Source: Streptomyces sp. 378 (GTDB lineage Bacteria; Actinomycetota; Actinomycetes; Streptomycetales; Streptomycetaceae). Taken from it: DNA of 64,000 nucleotides. Of this stretch, positions 34,186 to 42,519 are shown piece after piece. The notes under the pieces were generated by a model. The model was not told the origin of the DNA, did not search any database, and worked only from the letters and a program-made list of their open reading frames with translations. Where the stretch lies: positions 62,001 through 126,000 of the forward strand of contig NZ_JASKMS010000004.1 of the NCBI RefSeq assembly GCF_030124145.1, given 5' to 3'. The position numbers were made by a program, and so were the translations under genes. How positions within the stretch are numbered: the first letter of the stretch is position 1; each line of letters starts with the position of its first letter.

Positions 34186-35608
34186 GGGTCACCTCCACCT
34201 GTCCCATACCGACCTGGAGATCCAGGTCGATGATGCCGGACTTCTCGGCGCCCTCGGCGGGGGAGAGGGTGATCTCCTTGTGGCGACCCGGCTGCACGTC
34301 CACGTCCTTCGGGTCGTCGCCCGGCAGCTGGAGGTCGCCGAGGCCCACCTCGACGTTCAGCCGCACGGTCACGTCCTCGGGCACGAGCACCCTGATCCGG
34401 CCCATCCCGACCTCCGCCCGCGTCGTCACCGTCTGCTTCCCGGTCACGTCCAGCCTGCGCAGATCCAGGGTGCCGACGCCCGTGCCCAGTTCGTAGCGCG
34501 GCCGTACGTCCGCCGCCGTGGCGGGCTGCCAGGTGGTGCGCGACCAGTGGGTGGCGATGTCCTTGGGCAGGGCCGCCGCGCCGGCGAGCAGTCCGGCCGT
34601 CACGATCGCCAGGAAGATCGAGCCGGCACCGGTCCGGCCCAGGAAGGCGCTGACGGCCATGCCCAGGCCCAGGACGGCGAGCGCGCAGGCCAGCCCCGTC
34701 TGGAGGCTGGTGCCGAGCGGGTGCCCGTCCCAGGTGCGGCTGGTGCCCAGGGCCCCCGCGAGCACGGCCAGCACGAAGACCCAGCCGCCGATCCAGCGGG
34801 GGCCCTGCGCCCGGGGCGGCCCAGGGCGCGGGGCGGGTATGTCCTCGCGCGCGCCGGGCCGGGTGCCGAGGCTGATGTCGGCGGCCGCCGCGACGTCCAG
34901 GTCGTGCGTGTTCCGGGGGCCCCACAGATATCCCGTGCCGCCGAAGTGGGTGCCGTCCTTGACGATCGGGTCACGCCACCAGGAGGGGGAGGTGAGGAGC
35001 ACCGGCGGCGCCTGGGGTTCCGGTGGGGCGTCGGCGACGGCCTGGGCGGCGATGGGGTCGGGGCTGGGGGCGCCGCGCTGGCGCGACCAGTAGCCGGCGC
35101 CCGCGAGGAGGAGGGAGAGGATGACGGCGAAGGTCAGCACCCCGCCGTTGTTCAGCATGGTCAGGAACACCCCGCAGCCCACCAGCGCGAACAGCACGGC
35201 TGCCAGGGCCTGGCCGTCGACGCGGCCGGTGAGCAGTTTGCGGACCTCGTTCTCCTCGTCGTCGTACGGGACGAAGAGCCAGGCGAAGCCGTAGAAGATC
35301 AGGCCGATGCCGCCGGTGGCGGAGAGCACGGCGAGGGTGATGCGGAAGATCACCGGGTCCATGTCGCACTGCCGTCCGAGCCCGGCGCAGACGCCGGCCA
35401 GGGTCTTGTGCCGGCGGTCGCGGCGGAAGGCGTGCGGCGGACCGGCCGGGACGGCGTCCTCGGCCGAGGCGGCTTCCTCGGCCGGGGTGGCCGCGCCGGG
35501 TGCTCCTCCCCGCTCTCCCGCCTCCGCGCTCCCGGGCGCGGAGCCCGCGGCGGGACCCGGGCCGGAGCCGGGTCCCGGACCCGTCGCGGCGTGCTCGTGA
35601 TCGGTCAT
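34172..35608 (-). CDS. PspC-domain membrane protein with toast-rack-like C-terminus
   Basis: This gene encodes 478 residues. After a disordered Gly/Pro/Ala start comes a PspC domain (about 75-140: RRHKTLAGVCAGLGRQCDMDP and FAWLFVPYDDEENE). Five further membrane helices and a cytoplasmic linker follow. The last 130 residues are a beta-rich repeat domain (GVGTLDLRRLDV, EVGMGRIRVLVPED, EVGLGDLQLPG, QVGMGQVEVTRA) of the toast-rack/LiaF-like type. Such proteins sense cell-envelope stress with a partner histidine kinase. The gene is divergent, by 178 bases, from exactly such a kinase that also carries PspC. I infer that this is the input or antagonist arm of that system. Confidence 0.85.
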   Translation of the reverse strand: MTDHEHAATGPGPGSGPGPAAGSAPGSAEAGERGGAPGAATPAEEAASAEDAVPAGPPHAFRRDRRHKTLAGVCAGLGRQCDMDPVIFRITLAVLSATGGIGLIFYGFAWLFVPYDDEENEVRKLLTGRVDGQALAAVLFALVGCGVFLTMLNNGGVLTFAVILSLLLAGAGYWSRQRGAPSPDPIAAQAVADAPPEPQAPPVLLTSPSWWRDPIVKDGTHFGGTGYLWGPRNTHDLDVAAAADISLGTRPGAREDIPAPRPGPPRAQGPRWIGGWVFVLAVLAGALGTSRTWDGHPLGTSLQTGLACALAVLGLGMAVSAFLGRTGAGSIFLAIVTAGLLAGAAALPKDIATHWSRTTWQPATAADVRPRYELGTGVGTLDLRRLDVTGKQTVTTRAEVGMGRIRVLVPEDVTVRLNVEVGLGDLQLPGDDPKDVDVQPGRHKEITLSPAEGAEKSGIIDLDLQVGMGQVEVTRATS

Positions 35609-35786
35609 GGGTCCATGGTGACGGGCGCGACGCCCCGGCGGGAGCCGGAACGACCCTGGCCGGACCCTGATATCGGCCCTGAGAGGCGGCTCGGGAACCG
35701 TTCCGGGGGCGGCCCGGGGGAGATCAGGGGTGCCCTAGGGGCCGACCCTGATGCTCCGGCCTCCCACACATGTGACCATCAATGGC

Positions 35787-37079
35787 ATGTCGGAAGCCGC
35801 AGCAGCGCCACTCGCCGAACCGCGGCCGCCGCGCAAGCTCTACCGCAGCAGTGACGGACGCTGGCTGGGGGGCGTGGCGCGAGGGCTCGCCGGGCACCTC
35901 GGGCTGCCCGTGATCTGGGTCCGGCTCGTCTTCGTCGGCCTGTTCATGGCCGACGGCCTCGGCGCTCTGCTGTACGCCGCGTTCTGGTTCTTCGTGCCGC
36001 TCGGGGTCGGCGGTGTCGAGGCGCAGAAGCCGCCGGCGCCCCCGGCCGCGGAGACCTCGCCCGACGGCCGCCGCAGACGGGTCGCGCGCAGACCCGACAA
36101 GGGCCAGATCGTGGCCCTGCTCCTCATGGTCGTGGTGGCCATGGTCTTCGTGGGCAACGTGAACCTCAGCGGCGGAGCCAGGGCGTATCTGTGGCCGATG
36201 GTGCTCGTCGGCGCGGGCGTCGCCCTGGTCTGGCGGCAGGCGGACAACGCCCGCCGGGCCCGCTGGGCCGAGGTCGGCCGCCGTCGGCGCACGGTGACGC
36301 TGCTGCGTTCGGTGGGCGGCGTGCTGCTGGTGACGGCCGGCGTCTCCGGCATCTTCGTCCTCCAGGGCTCCGCCGCCCACCTCGGCTCGGTCCTGCAAGC
36401 GGCGCTGGCGGTCCTCGTCGGGATCACGCTTCTCGCGGGCCCGTATCTCGTCCGCATGACGCAGGACCTCTCCGAGGAGCGCCTGATGCGCATCCGTGCC
36501 CAGGAGCGCGCGGAGGTCGCCGCCCATGTGCACGACTCGGTGCTGCACACCCTCACGCTGATCCAGCGCAACGCGGAGAACGCGAACGAGGTGCGCCGTC
36601 TGGCGCGTGCCCAGGAGCGCGACCTGCGCACCTGGCTCTACAAGCCCGAGGGCACCGGCAAGGACGAGGCCGACGAACCCACCACCCTCGCCGACGCCGT
36701 GCGGCGCGACGCGGCCGAGGTGGAGGACAAGCACGGTGTGCCCATCGAGGTCGTGGTCGTCGGCGACTGCCCGCTCGACGAGAGAACCGGCGCACAGATG
36801 CAAGCCGCGAGGGAAGCAATGGTGAACGCCGCCAAGTACGGTGGCGAGGGCGGCGCCGTACAGGTCTTCGCCGAGGTCGAGGGGAGGACGGTCTTCGTGT
36901 CCGTCCGGGACCGCGGCCCCGGCTTCGACCTCGACTCGATACCCGCCGACCGGATGGGTGTCAGAGAATCGATCATCGGCCGCATGGAGCGCCACGGCGG
37001 TACGGCGCGGCTGCGCGCGGTGCCGGACGGCGGCACGGAGGTCGAGCTGGAGATGGAGAGGGCGGAGAAGACGTCATGA
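35787..37079 (+). CDS. PspC-domain sensor histidine kinase
   Basis: This 430-residue membrane kinase starts with a PspC domain (about 12-80: KLYRSSDGRWLGGVARGLAG, FWFFVPLGVGG). Four more membrane helices run to about residue 235. The HisKA_3-type phosphoacceptor box is HVHDSVLHTLTLIQRNA with His249 as the likely phosphorylated residue. The ATPase domain has the N box REAMVNAAKYGG, G1 box DRGPGFD and G2 region MGVRESIIGRM. It should autophosphorylate and pass the phosphate to the LuxR-type regulator whose ATG overlaps its stop by 4 bases (ATGA). The start is ATG 35787; upstream alternatives lack a ribosome site. Likely role: envelope stress sensing together with the divergent PspC protein. Confidence 0.92.
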   Translation: MSEAAAAPLAEPRPPRKLYRSSDGRWLGGVARGLAGHLGLPVIWVRLVFVGLFMADGLGALLYAAFWFFVPLGVGGVEAQKPPAPPAAETSPDGRRRRVARRPDKGQIVALLLMVVVAMVFVGNVNLSGGARAYLWPMVLVGAGVALVWRQADNARRARWAEVGRRRRTVTLLRSVGGVLLVTAGVSGIFVLQGSAAHLGSVLQAALAVLVGITLLAGPYLVRMTQDLSEERLMRIRAQERAEVAAHVHDSVLHTLTLIQRNAENANEVRRLARAQERDLRTWLYKPEGTGKDEADEPTTLADAVRRDAAEVEDKHGVPIEVVVVGDCPLDERTGAQMQAAREAMVNAAKYGGEGGAVQVFAEVEGRTVFVSVRDRGPGFDLDSIPADRMGVRESIIGRMERHGGTARLRAVPDGGTEVELEMERAEKTS

Positions 37080-37816
37080 GCGACCCGACCGAGACGAACG
37101 GTACGGCGGGATCGGCGGAGGCGGCCGGGCCCACGGAGCCGGGCGGCGGCCCCGGGCGTCACGTGCGCGTGGTCCTGGTGGACGACCACCGCATGTTCCG
37201 CACGGGGGTCCAGGCGGAGATCGGCCAGACCGAGCAGACCGGTGTCGAGGTCGTCGGAGAGGCCGCGGACGTCGACCAGGCCGTCACGGTCATCACCGCG
37301 ACCCGGCCCGAGGTGGTCCTCCTCGACGTGCACCTGCCCGGTGGGGGCGGCGTCGAGGTGCTGCGGCGCTGTGCCCCGTTGATGGGCGACACCGAGCAGC
37401 CGGTCCGCTTCCTCGCGCTGTCCGTGTCGGACGCGGCGGAGGACGTGATCGGCGTGATCCGCGGCGGGGCCCGCGGATACGTCACCAAGACGATCACCGG
37501 CACCGACCTCGTCGACTCGATCTTCCGCGTCCAGGAGGGCGACGCCGTCTTCTCCCCGAGGCTGGCCGGGTTCGTCCTGGACGCCTTCGCCTCCACGGAC
37601 GCCCCGCCGGTCGACGAGGACATGGACCGCCTCACCCAGCGCGAGCGCGAGGTGCTGCGGCTCATCGCCCGGGGGTACGCGTACAAGGAGATCGCCAAGC
37701 AGCTGTACATCTCGGTGAAGACGGTCGAGTCGCACGTCTCGGCGGTGCTGCGCAAGCTCCAGCTGTCGAACCGGCACGAACTGACGCGCTGGGCCACGGC
37801 CCGCCGACTGGTCTGA
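37076..37816 (+). CDS. LuxR/NarL-family response regulator
   Basis: This 246-residue DNA-binding regulator pairs with the PspC histidine kinase (4-base overlap). After a Gly/Thr-rich start of 28 residues, the receiver domain has the acidic pair in VLVDDHRMFRTG, the phosphoacceptor Asp84 in VVLLDVHLPG, and Lys in GYVTKTITG. The C-terminal LuxR helix-turn-helix has LTQREREVLRLIARGYAYKE and KTVESHVSAVLRKLQL (about 182-235). The targets are not visible; the divergent PspC operon is the obvious candidate. It ends 9 bases from a convergent gene. Confidence 0.95.
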   Translation: MSDPTETNGTAGSAEAAGPTEPGGGPGRHVRVVLVDDHRMFRTGVQAEIGQTEQTGVEVVGEAADVDQAVTVITATRPEVVLLDVHLPGGGGVEVLRRCAPLMGDTEQPVRFLALSVSDAAEDVIGVIRGGARGYVTKTITGTDLVDSIFRVQEGDAVFSPRLAGFVLDAFASTDAPPVDEDMDRLTQREREVLRLIARGYAYKEIAKQLYISVKTVESHVSAVLRKLQLSNRHELTRWATARRLV

Positions 37817-37825
37817 CGCCGGCGC

Positions 37826-38884
37826 TCACACCACCCGCGTCGCCCCCGCGTACGGCATCTCGTCGAGCGGGGCGACGCGTACCGGCGCCGAGGGGTTCGG
37901 CGCGTGGATCATCCGCCCGTTGCCCACGTAGATGCCCACATGGCTGATGCCGGCGTAGAAGAAGACCAGGTCGCCCGGGAGGAGTTCGGAGCGGGAGACG
38001 CGGCGGCCGGCGGCGATCTGGGAGTACGTCGTGCGGGGCAGGGAGACGCCCGCGGCGCGGTACGCGGCCTGGACCAGGCCCGAGCAGTCGAAGGCGTTCG
38101 GGCCGGTGGCGCCCCAGACATAGGGGCTGCCGATCTTCTGGTAGGCGTAGGAGACGGCGGCGGAGGCGCGGGAGCCGGGCGCCTGGGGCGAGGTGGAGCC
38201 GGGGGCCGCCAGGGTGTCCCGCGCGCCCGTCGAGCGTGAGGCCCGCTCCGGCGAAACGCCGAGCCGGGAACGTTCCTGCGGGGTGAGCCGGGACAGCAGC
38301 TGCCGGGCGGAGCCCAGCTTGCCGGTGATCGTCTTCTTGTGCCGCTCGAGCTCCGTCTGCCGCGACCTCAGGGAGGTCAGCTCGATGTGGGCGGCCCCGC
38401 GCAGCTGCTCGATCTCCCGGAGCTGCCGGCGCACGCCCGCGACGGCGGCGTGCTGCCGGTTGCCGGCCCGTTCGACGAACTCGGCGTTCTCCAGGTACCG
38501 GTCGGGGTCGTCGGACAGGGCGAGCCGCACCGCGGGGTCGAGACCCCCGGCGCGGTACTGCGCGGCGGCGACCGACCCGAGGGCTTCACGGGAGGAGTTG
38601 AGCCGTTCCTCCTTGCGCGCCGCCTGGTCCTGAAGGCCCTTCAGCCGCTGCCCGGCCGCTTCGGCCTTCTCCTTCGCGCCGTTGTACTTCTCGGTGGCGA
38701 CCTCCGCCTGCTGGTACAGCTTGTCCACGTCGGCCTTGACCTGGCCGGGGGTGAGCTGTGGGTCGGCGTGTCCGGTCCCGTCGAAGCCCGTCGCCGTCGC
38801 CGCGCCCGCGAGGGCGATCGTGGCGGCCGTTCGGGCCTTGCCGCCACCCATGGCGCGCTGTCGGGGCTTGCGGTGTGCTGCCAC
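37826..38884 (-). CDS. NlpC/P60 cell-wall hydrolase (secreted, coiled-coil), paralogue A
   Basis: This gene encodes 352 residues from GTG 38884 (AHRKPRQ-type start, shared with the paralogue at 40849). A signal peptide spans about 1-40. A coiled-coil region with two helical hairpins (about 45-215) follows, then the C-terminal NlpC/P60 domain (about 235-350) with catalytic Cys in FDCSGLVQ, His in SHVGIYVG and polar His in MIHAPN. Such enzymes cut the D-Glu to diamino acid bond in peptidoglycan stem peptides and act in growth, sporulation or separation. The coiled coil probably keeps the enzyme inactive or binds a regulator, as in RipA/EnvC systems. No riboswitch precedes it, unlike its paralogue. 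Confidence 0.92.
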   Translation of the reverse strand: MAAHRKPRQRAMGGGKARTAATIALAGAATATGFDGTGHADPQLTPGQVKADVDKLYQQAEVATEKYNGAKEKAEAAGQRLKGLQDQAARKEERLNSSREALGSVAAAQYRAGGLDPAVRLALSDDPDRYLENAEFVERAGNRQHAAVAGVRRQLREIEQLRGAAHIELTSLRSRQTELERHKKTITGKLGSARQLLSRLTPQERSRLGVSPERASRSTGARDTLAAPGSTSPQAPGSRASAAVSYAYQKIGSPYVWGATGPNAFDCSGLVQAAYRAAGVSLPRTTYSQIAAGRRVSRSELLPGDLVFFYAGISHVGIYVGNGRMIHAPNPSAPVRVAPLDEMPYAGATRVV

Positions 38885-39302
38885 CTGGAGGCCACGTCCT
38901 TTCCTCGACCGCCGGTGGGTGCGTGTGGCCGCCGGGGGAGCGGACGGGCGGCCTGCGCGTCCGGCGACGGCCCGCACAGGGGGAGCGGAACGCCGCCGGA
39001 CTTCTCGGCGGTGGTGTCCGACTGCCGCCCCTGGCCCGGGCGGCGGTGGGGAGCCGGGCACCTGGAGGGGACGTTAGGCGTCGCCGTGGCGGGCCGGTGG
39101 CAGGTGTGCGGAAGTGTTTCGAGAGGACCGACGGTGACCGTATGCGACCGTGGTCCCGCCCTGGCCCCGTCTACTTCACTCAGCGTGATGACCGATGCGT
39201 CGAATCGCGGGCAAGTGACCGTGATCGGGTGCTATGGGGCGCATATATGCATCGGTGGACCGGTGCCGGCGGCCTGCGAGCCCCTGATTAGGCTCCGGCC
39301 TC
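38885..39302. other. divergent non-coding region between NlpC A and the 39303 gene
   Basis: These 418 bases carry the promoters of both genes. For the rightward gene TAGGCT at 39289-39294 lies 8 bases before the ATG, suggesting a leaderless message. A short palindrome GCATATATGC occurs at 39241-39250. On the minus strand GAGGAAAGGA lies about 12 bases before the hydrolase GTG. No riboswitch consensus was found. Confidence 0.5.
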
Positions 39303-39656
39303 ATGGACGTACTCATCCACCTCTTCGTCGGCCTCCACATCATCGGCATCGCCTCGCTCCTGGGCGGCTTCCTGACCCAGATGAAGGCGATGGGCGAGGG
39401 CACCGCGCGCTACACCCCCGCCATGCTGCACGGCGCGCTGACGATGCTGGTCACCGGTGTGATCCTGGTGGGCCTCAACCAGGCCGACGACCAGTCCGTG
39501 AACAACGTCAAGATCGGCGTGAAGCTGGCCCTGCTGATCGTGATCCTGGGCCTGGTGTACGTGAAGCGGGACGACGAGAGGGTGGATAAGGGCCTCTTCG
39601 GCCTGGTCGGGCTGCTGACCACGGTGAACATCTTCATCGCCGTGCTCTGGACCTGA
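39303..39656 (+). CDS. small four-helix membrane protein
   Basis: This gene encodes 117 residues with helices around IHLFVGLHIIGIASLLGGFL, MLHGALTMLVTGVILVGL, VKLALLIVILGLVYV and FGLVGLLTTVNIFIAVLW. His in HLFVGLH and HGAL could bind a cofactor, but no haem motif is clear. I do not recognise a function; it is a family common in Streptomyces. The last 23 bases overlap the 3' end of the convergent transporter gene. Confidence 0.8.
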   Translation: MDVLIHLFVGLHIIGIASLLGGFLTQMKAMGEGTARYTPAMLHGALTMLVTGVILVGLNQADDQSVNNVKIGVKLALLIVILGLVYVKRDDERVDKGLFGLVGLLTTVNIFIAVLWT

Positions 39657-40569
39657 CCCGGGAGCGCCGGGCACGGGCCGAGGCGAGCGCCCAGGCGGTG
39701 CACCCGAGCCAGGCGGCCACCGCCACCCACAGCAGCGCCTCTCCGGCGACGCCGAGCCAGGGGGCGTCCAGGGCGGCGGCGACGGCCAGGGTGGCCGCCG
39801 CCGTCACGACCGCGGCGAACACCGTCGACCAGCGCCGCACGTCGTACTGGCGCCGGGGCCAGAACAACTCGGCGAGGAACAGGGCGACGCACGCGATGAG
39901 GGCGAGCACGAGCAGCATGACGGTCGTCGTGCGCAGCGCGTCGGTGTTCTCCTCGTTCCACAGGTACAGGCGTGCGCTGTCGGCGCTGAGGAGCTTCGCC
40001 CCGGCCAGTGCGGACAGGGCGAGGGCCCCGGCCGCGAGCCAGTGGTCGCCGCGCCCCTCCTCCACCTGCCGGGGCTGGAAGCGGAACAGGGCGAGGCCGT
40101 AGAGCGCGAGTCCCAGCCAGAACAGGACCAGGGCCGCGTGGGCGAGCCAGGCCACCGCAGCCGCGGCGGCGAGCGTGGCGCCCAGCACGGCGAGGCCCTG
40201 GGTGGCCACGCAGCGCAGGAAGACCGTGCCGCGCCGCTCTGTGACCCGCACGCCGAGCAGCGCCGCCCAGAGCAGCATGGCGAGTGCCAGCAGCGCCTCG
40301 GCGAGCGGCTGCGGACCGGCCGCGGAGAAGCCGGTGCCGAGCACGGCGATCGTCGCCACGGCGGTCAGCGCCGCCGCCGCCTCCGCCCGCCACGCGCCGT
40401 GGGCCCGCTGGGCGAGGCCCGTGGCCGCCACCAGCCAGGCCGCGCAGGCCAGGGCGAGGGCGATGCGGGAGAGGACCTCGTGGCCCGCCGAGTCGAGACC
40501 GACCGAGACGACACCGGTCGCCAGCGCATACATCGCCCACCAGGTGACAAACAGGGAGGGACCGGACAT
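39634..40569 (-). CDS. TDT-family (tellurite-resistance/C4-dicarboxylate) transporter-like membrane protein
   Basis: This 311-residue protein is almost entirely hydrophobic, with about ten membrane helices. The opening (WWAMYALATGVVSVGLDSAG) resembles the A-TGI-S motif that begins helix 1 in TehA/Mae1/SLAC1-type transporters. These carry dicarboxylates or anions. I chose ATG 40569 because TAACAT at 40577-40582 is a -10 box 7 bases upstream, implying a leaderless message. A longer frame to 40734 only translates the repeat element and is not believed. The 3' end overlaps the convergent small membrane protein gene by 23 bases. The substrate is unknown. Confidence 0.75.
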   Translation of the reverse strand: MSGPSLFVTWWAMYALATGVVSVGLDSAGHEVLSRIALALACAAWLVAATGLAQRAHGAWRAEAAAALTAVATIAVLGTGFSAAGPQPLAEALLALAMLLWAALLGVRVTERRGTVFLRCVATQGLAVLGATLAAAAAVAWLAHAALVLFWLGLALYGLALFRFQPRQVEEGRGDHWLAAGALALSALAGAKLLSADSARLYLWNEENTDALRTTTVMLLVLALIACVALFLAELFWPRRQYDVRRWSTVFAAVVTAAATLAVAAALDAPWLGVAGEALLWVAVAAWLGCTAWALASARARRSRVRSRARR

Positions 40570-40580
40570 GGTGCCGATGT

Positions 40581-40783
40581 TAGTGCCGCGGCAGGCAACG
40601 TTCGCCCCGTCGCGACGCCCGGCACGCTCCCCCGTTCTCGGCTTCGCTCGAGCGGGAGGGGCCCCCACCGCCGCACCGGGCACAAGCCCGAGTACACCCG
40701 GTACGAGGGCTTGCACCCGGCGCGCCGAGAGCACGCACCGGACGCCGCTCCTTGACGGGCAAACGTTGCCCGCCGCGGCACTA
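40581..40783 (-). repeat. structured repeat element, copy 2
   Basis: The element is bounded by 22-bp inverted repeats with one mismatch (TAGTGCCGCGGC... at 40581-40602 and 40762-40783). These end arms are unrelated in sequence to those of copy 1. The 70-base core at 40608-40677 is the reverse complement of 31551-31620 with a single change. Next to it is the AAGCCC...GGGCTT hairpin (about 40685-40713) with a different loop-closing helix (GTAC/GTAC instead of GTAGC/GCTAC). Relative to the hydrolase gene that ends at 40849 it lies downstream in sense orientation, as copy 1 does relative to the aldolase gene. Confidence 0.8.
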
Positions 40784-40848
40784 GAGAGCGCCGGACGCGC
40801 GACGAGAGGGGCACGCGCGCGTGCCCCTCGAAATCGCGACGAGATCTC

Positions 40849-42024
40849 TCAGGCCGGCCGCACCACGCTGTGGACGGCCGACTCGCCGTCGTAGTAGACC
40901 GACTCCTCGCGCACGTACGTGCCGGGCTTCGGGGCGTGGATCATCATGCCGTTGCCGATGTAGATCCCGACGTGGGTGACATCGTCGTAGAAGAAGACCA
41001 GGTCGCCGGGCCGGGCCTGGGAGAGCGGGACCGTGGTGCCGGCGTCGACCTGGCCGTAGGTGGTGCGCGGCAGGTCGACGCCCGCGGCCTTCCAGGCGGC
41101 CTGGGTGAGGCCGGAGCAGTCGTAGGAACCGGGGCCGACGGCGCCCCACACGTACGGCTTGCCGATCTGGGCGCGCGCGAAGGCGAGCGCCTTGTCCGCC
41201 TTGGTGGCGTACGACGAGTCGGCCGGGGCCGTCGAGGTGGACGAACCGGTGCCCGGCGACATCGACGACGAGCCGCTGTCCTGCTGCCGGGCGGCCTCTT
41301 CCTGCGCCTTCTGCTGCGCGGCCTGCTGCCGGGCCAGCTCGTCGGCCTTGCGGGCGGCCTCCTCCCGCTGCTCCCTCTCGATCGCCGCGAGCCGCGCCTT
41401 CTCCTCGGCGGTCAGCCTCGACATCAGCTCGCGCGCTTCCGCGAGCTTGCGCTGGACGGTGGCCTTGGCCGTCTTCAGATCGCCCTGCGACTCGGTGAGC
41501 GTCTCCAGGCTCTCGGTGGCCTCCTGGCGCTTCTTCATCGTCTCGGACTGCTGCGTGACGTAGTCGTCGACCGCGTCCTTCTGACGGCCCGTCATCCGGT
41601 CCATCAGCTGGGCCTGGTCGACGTAGTCCTGCGGGGTGTCCGCGAGCAGGAACGTCGCCGTGTCCGGGGCGGCGACACCGGCGCGGTACTGGGCGGAGGC
41701 GTAGGAACCGAGCTGCTCGCGCGCCTCGTTGAGCGTCTGCGTGCGCTGGGCCACGTCGTCCAGGAGGGTGTCGACGCGCTTGCGCTGCTTCGCGGTCTTC
41801 TCCTTGGCCGCGTTGTACTTGTCGGTGGCCGACCCGGCCTGGCGGTACAGATCGTCGACCTTCTTCTCGACTTCCTCCAGGCTGGGCTTGCCGTCGGCCT
41901 CGGGGGTGGCGTTGGCCGACTGGGACAGCAGGGCCACGGAGGTGAGGGCCGCCGTTGCGAGGGCGGGGGTCCGTATGCCTGCCACGCGCGTACCCGTAGG
42001 ACGCGACTTGCGGTGCGACGCCAA
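40849..42024 (-). CDS. NlpC/P60 cell-wall hydrolase (secreted, coiled-coil), paralogue B
   Basis: This gene encodes 391 residues from TTG 42024, with GGAAGGAG about 9 bases ahead. A signal peptide spans about 1-40 (cleavage near SANA). A long coiled coil (about 48-260) contains a Gln/Glu/Ala-rich stretch (KADELARQQAAQQKAQEEAA). A Ser/Thr/Gly linker then leads to the NlpC/P60 domain (about 285-390) with Cys in YDCSGLTQ, His in THVGIYIG and HAPKPG. It cuts peptidoglycan stem peptides outside the membrane. It is preceded by a ydaO riboswitch, so it should fall when c-di-AMP is high. It shares the SHRK start and general plan with paralogue A. Confidence 0.94.
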   Translation of the reverse strand: MASHRKSRPTGTRVAGIRTPALATAALTSVALLSQSANATPEADGKPSLEEVEKKVDDLYRQAGSATDKYNAAKEKTAKQRKRVDTLLDDVAQRTQTLNEAREQLGSYASAQYRAGVAAPDTATFLLADTPQDYVDQAQLMDRMTGRQKDAVDDYVTQQSETMKKRQEATESLETLTESQGDLKTAKATVQRKLAEARELMSRLTAEEKARLAAIEREQREEAARKADELARQQAAQQKAQEEAARQQDSGSSSMSPGTGSSTSTAPADSSYATKADKALAFARAQIGKPYVWGAVGPGSYDCSGLTQAAWKAAGVDLPRTTYGQVDAGTTVPLSQARPGDLVFFYDDVTHVGIYIGNGMMIHAPKPGTYVREESVYYDGESAVHSVVRPA

Positions 42025-42025
42025 G

Positions 42026-42041
42026 GGAGGCGACTCCTTCC
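42026..42041 (-). promoter_or_regulatory. Shine-Dalgarno/start hairpin of hydrolase B
   Basis: On the minus strand AAGGAG and CTCC(C)TT flank the loop TCGC directly before the TTG start. The ribosome site can therefore be hidden in a short stem and may be the output of the riboswitch. Confidence 0.4.
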
Positions 42042-42046
42042 ACGTT

Positions 42047-42194
42047 CCGCCTACCGGGTTAGCTGTCGGGTTCGGGCGGATGGTTCGGAAGGGTTGCCCT
42101 ACGGCCTTCTCCGCACAGGGAGTCGGGCCGATTCACCCCAGGTTCACGGTTGGGTCCCCGGCTCCGGCTGCCGCTGCGGCACACCGGACTCGGC
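42047..42194 (-). promoter_or_regulatory. c-di-AMP riboswitch (ydaO/yuaA type)
   Basis: Read on the minus strand the conserved blocks are in order: GCCGAGTCCGG, GGGGACCCA, TGGGGTGAATC, GTAGGGCAACCC, CCGAACCCGACAGCTAACCC and GTAGGCGG. These match the ydaO consensus well. The closing CCGCC/GGCGG stem brackets it. It lies 23 bases upstream of the hydrolase B start. Ligand binding normally switches expression off; the same riboswitch class controls cell-wall lytic enzymes in other Streptomyces loci. Confidence 0.9.
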
Positions 42195-42487
42195 GGAGGC
42201 CGCGCGGCCCGGCGACGTTCGCCGGTGGGGGTCATGCGGCCTGGTCGCACCGTAGCCAACTCGTGTGGCCCCTGTGAAGGTTGATGGGTGATATGCCCGA
42301 TACGTTTTCGTGACCTTCCTCATGGGCGTTGCGTACGGTGGCTGACCGAGGGGGTTTAGTTGCGAATCGTCCGCAATTGAATGGGGTGTAGCAGCCTGTG
42401 ATCAGGCCGTCATGCAGGGCGATATCACGCCGCCGGGTGGCCGGCGGGAGTCCGGGCGCGCGGCGATGTTTCCAGGGCGGCGGCGGG

Positions 42488-42510
42488 CTGTCAGTGGGGC
42501 GCCCTAGACT
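42488..42510 (+). promoter_or_regulatory. DNA-damage-type (PafBC/RecA-NDp) promoter of pcrA
   Basis: CTGTCAGTG (42488-42496), exactly 8 bases, then TAGACT (42505-42510). The mycobacterial RecA-independent damage consensus is tTGTCRgtg-N8-TAnnnT, so only the first base differs. The pcrA ATG is 9 bases beyond the -10 box. Confidence 0.7.
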
Positions 42511-42519
42511 CGGAGAGCG

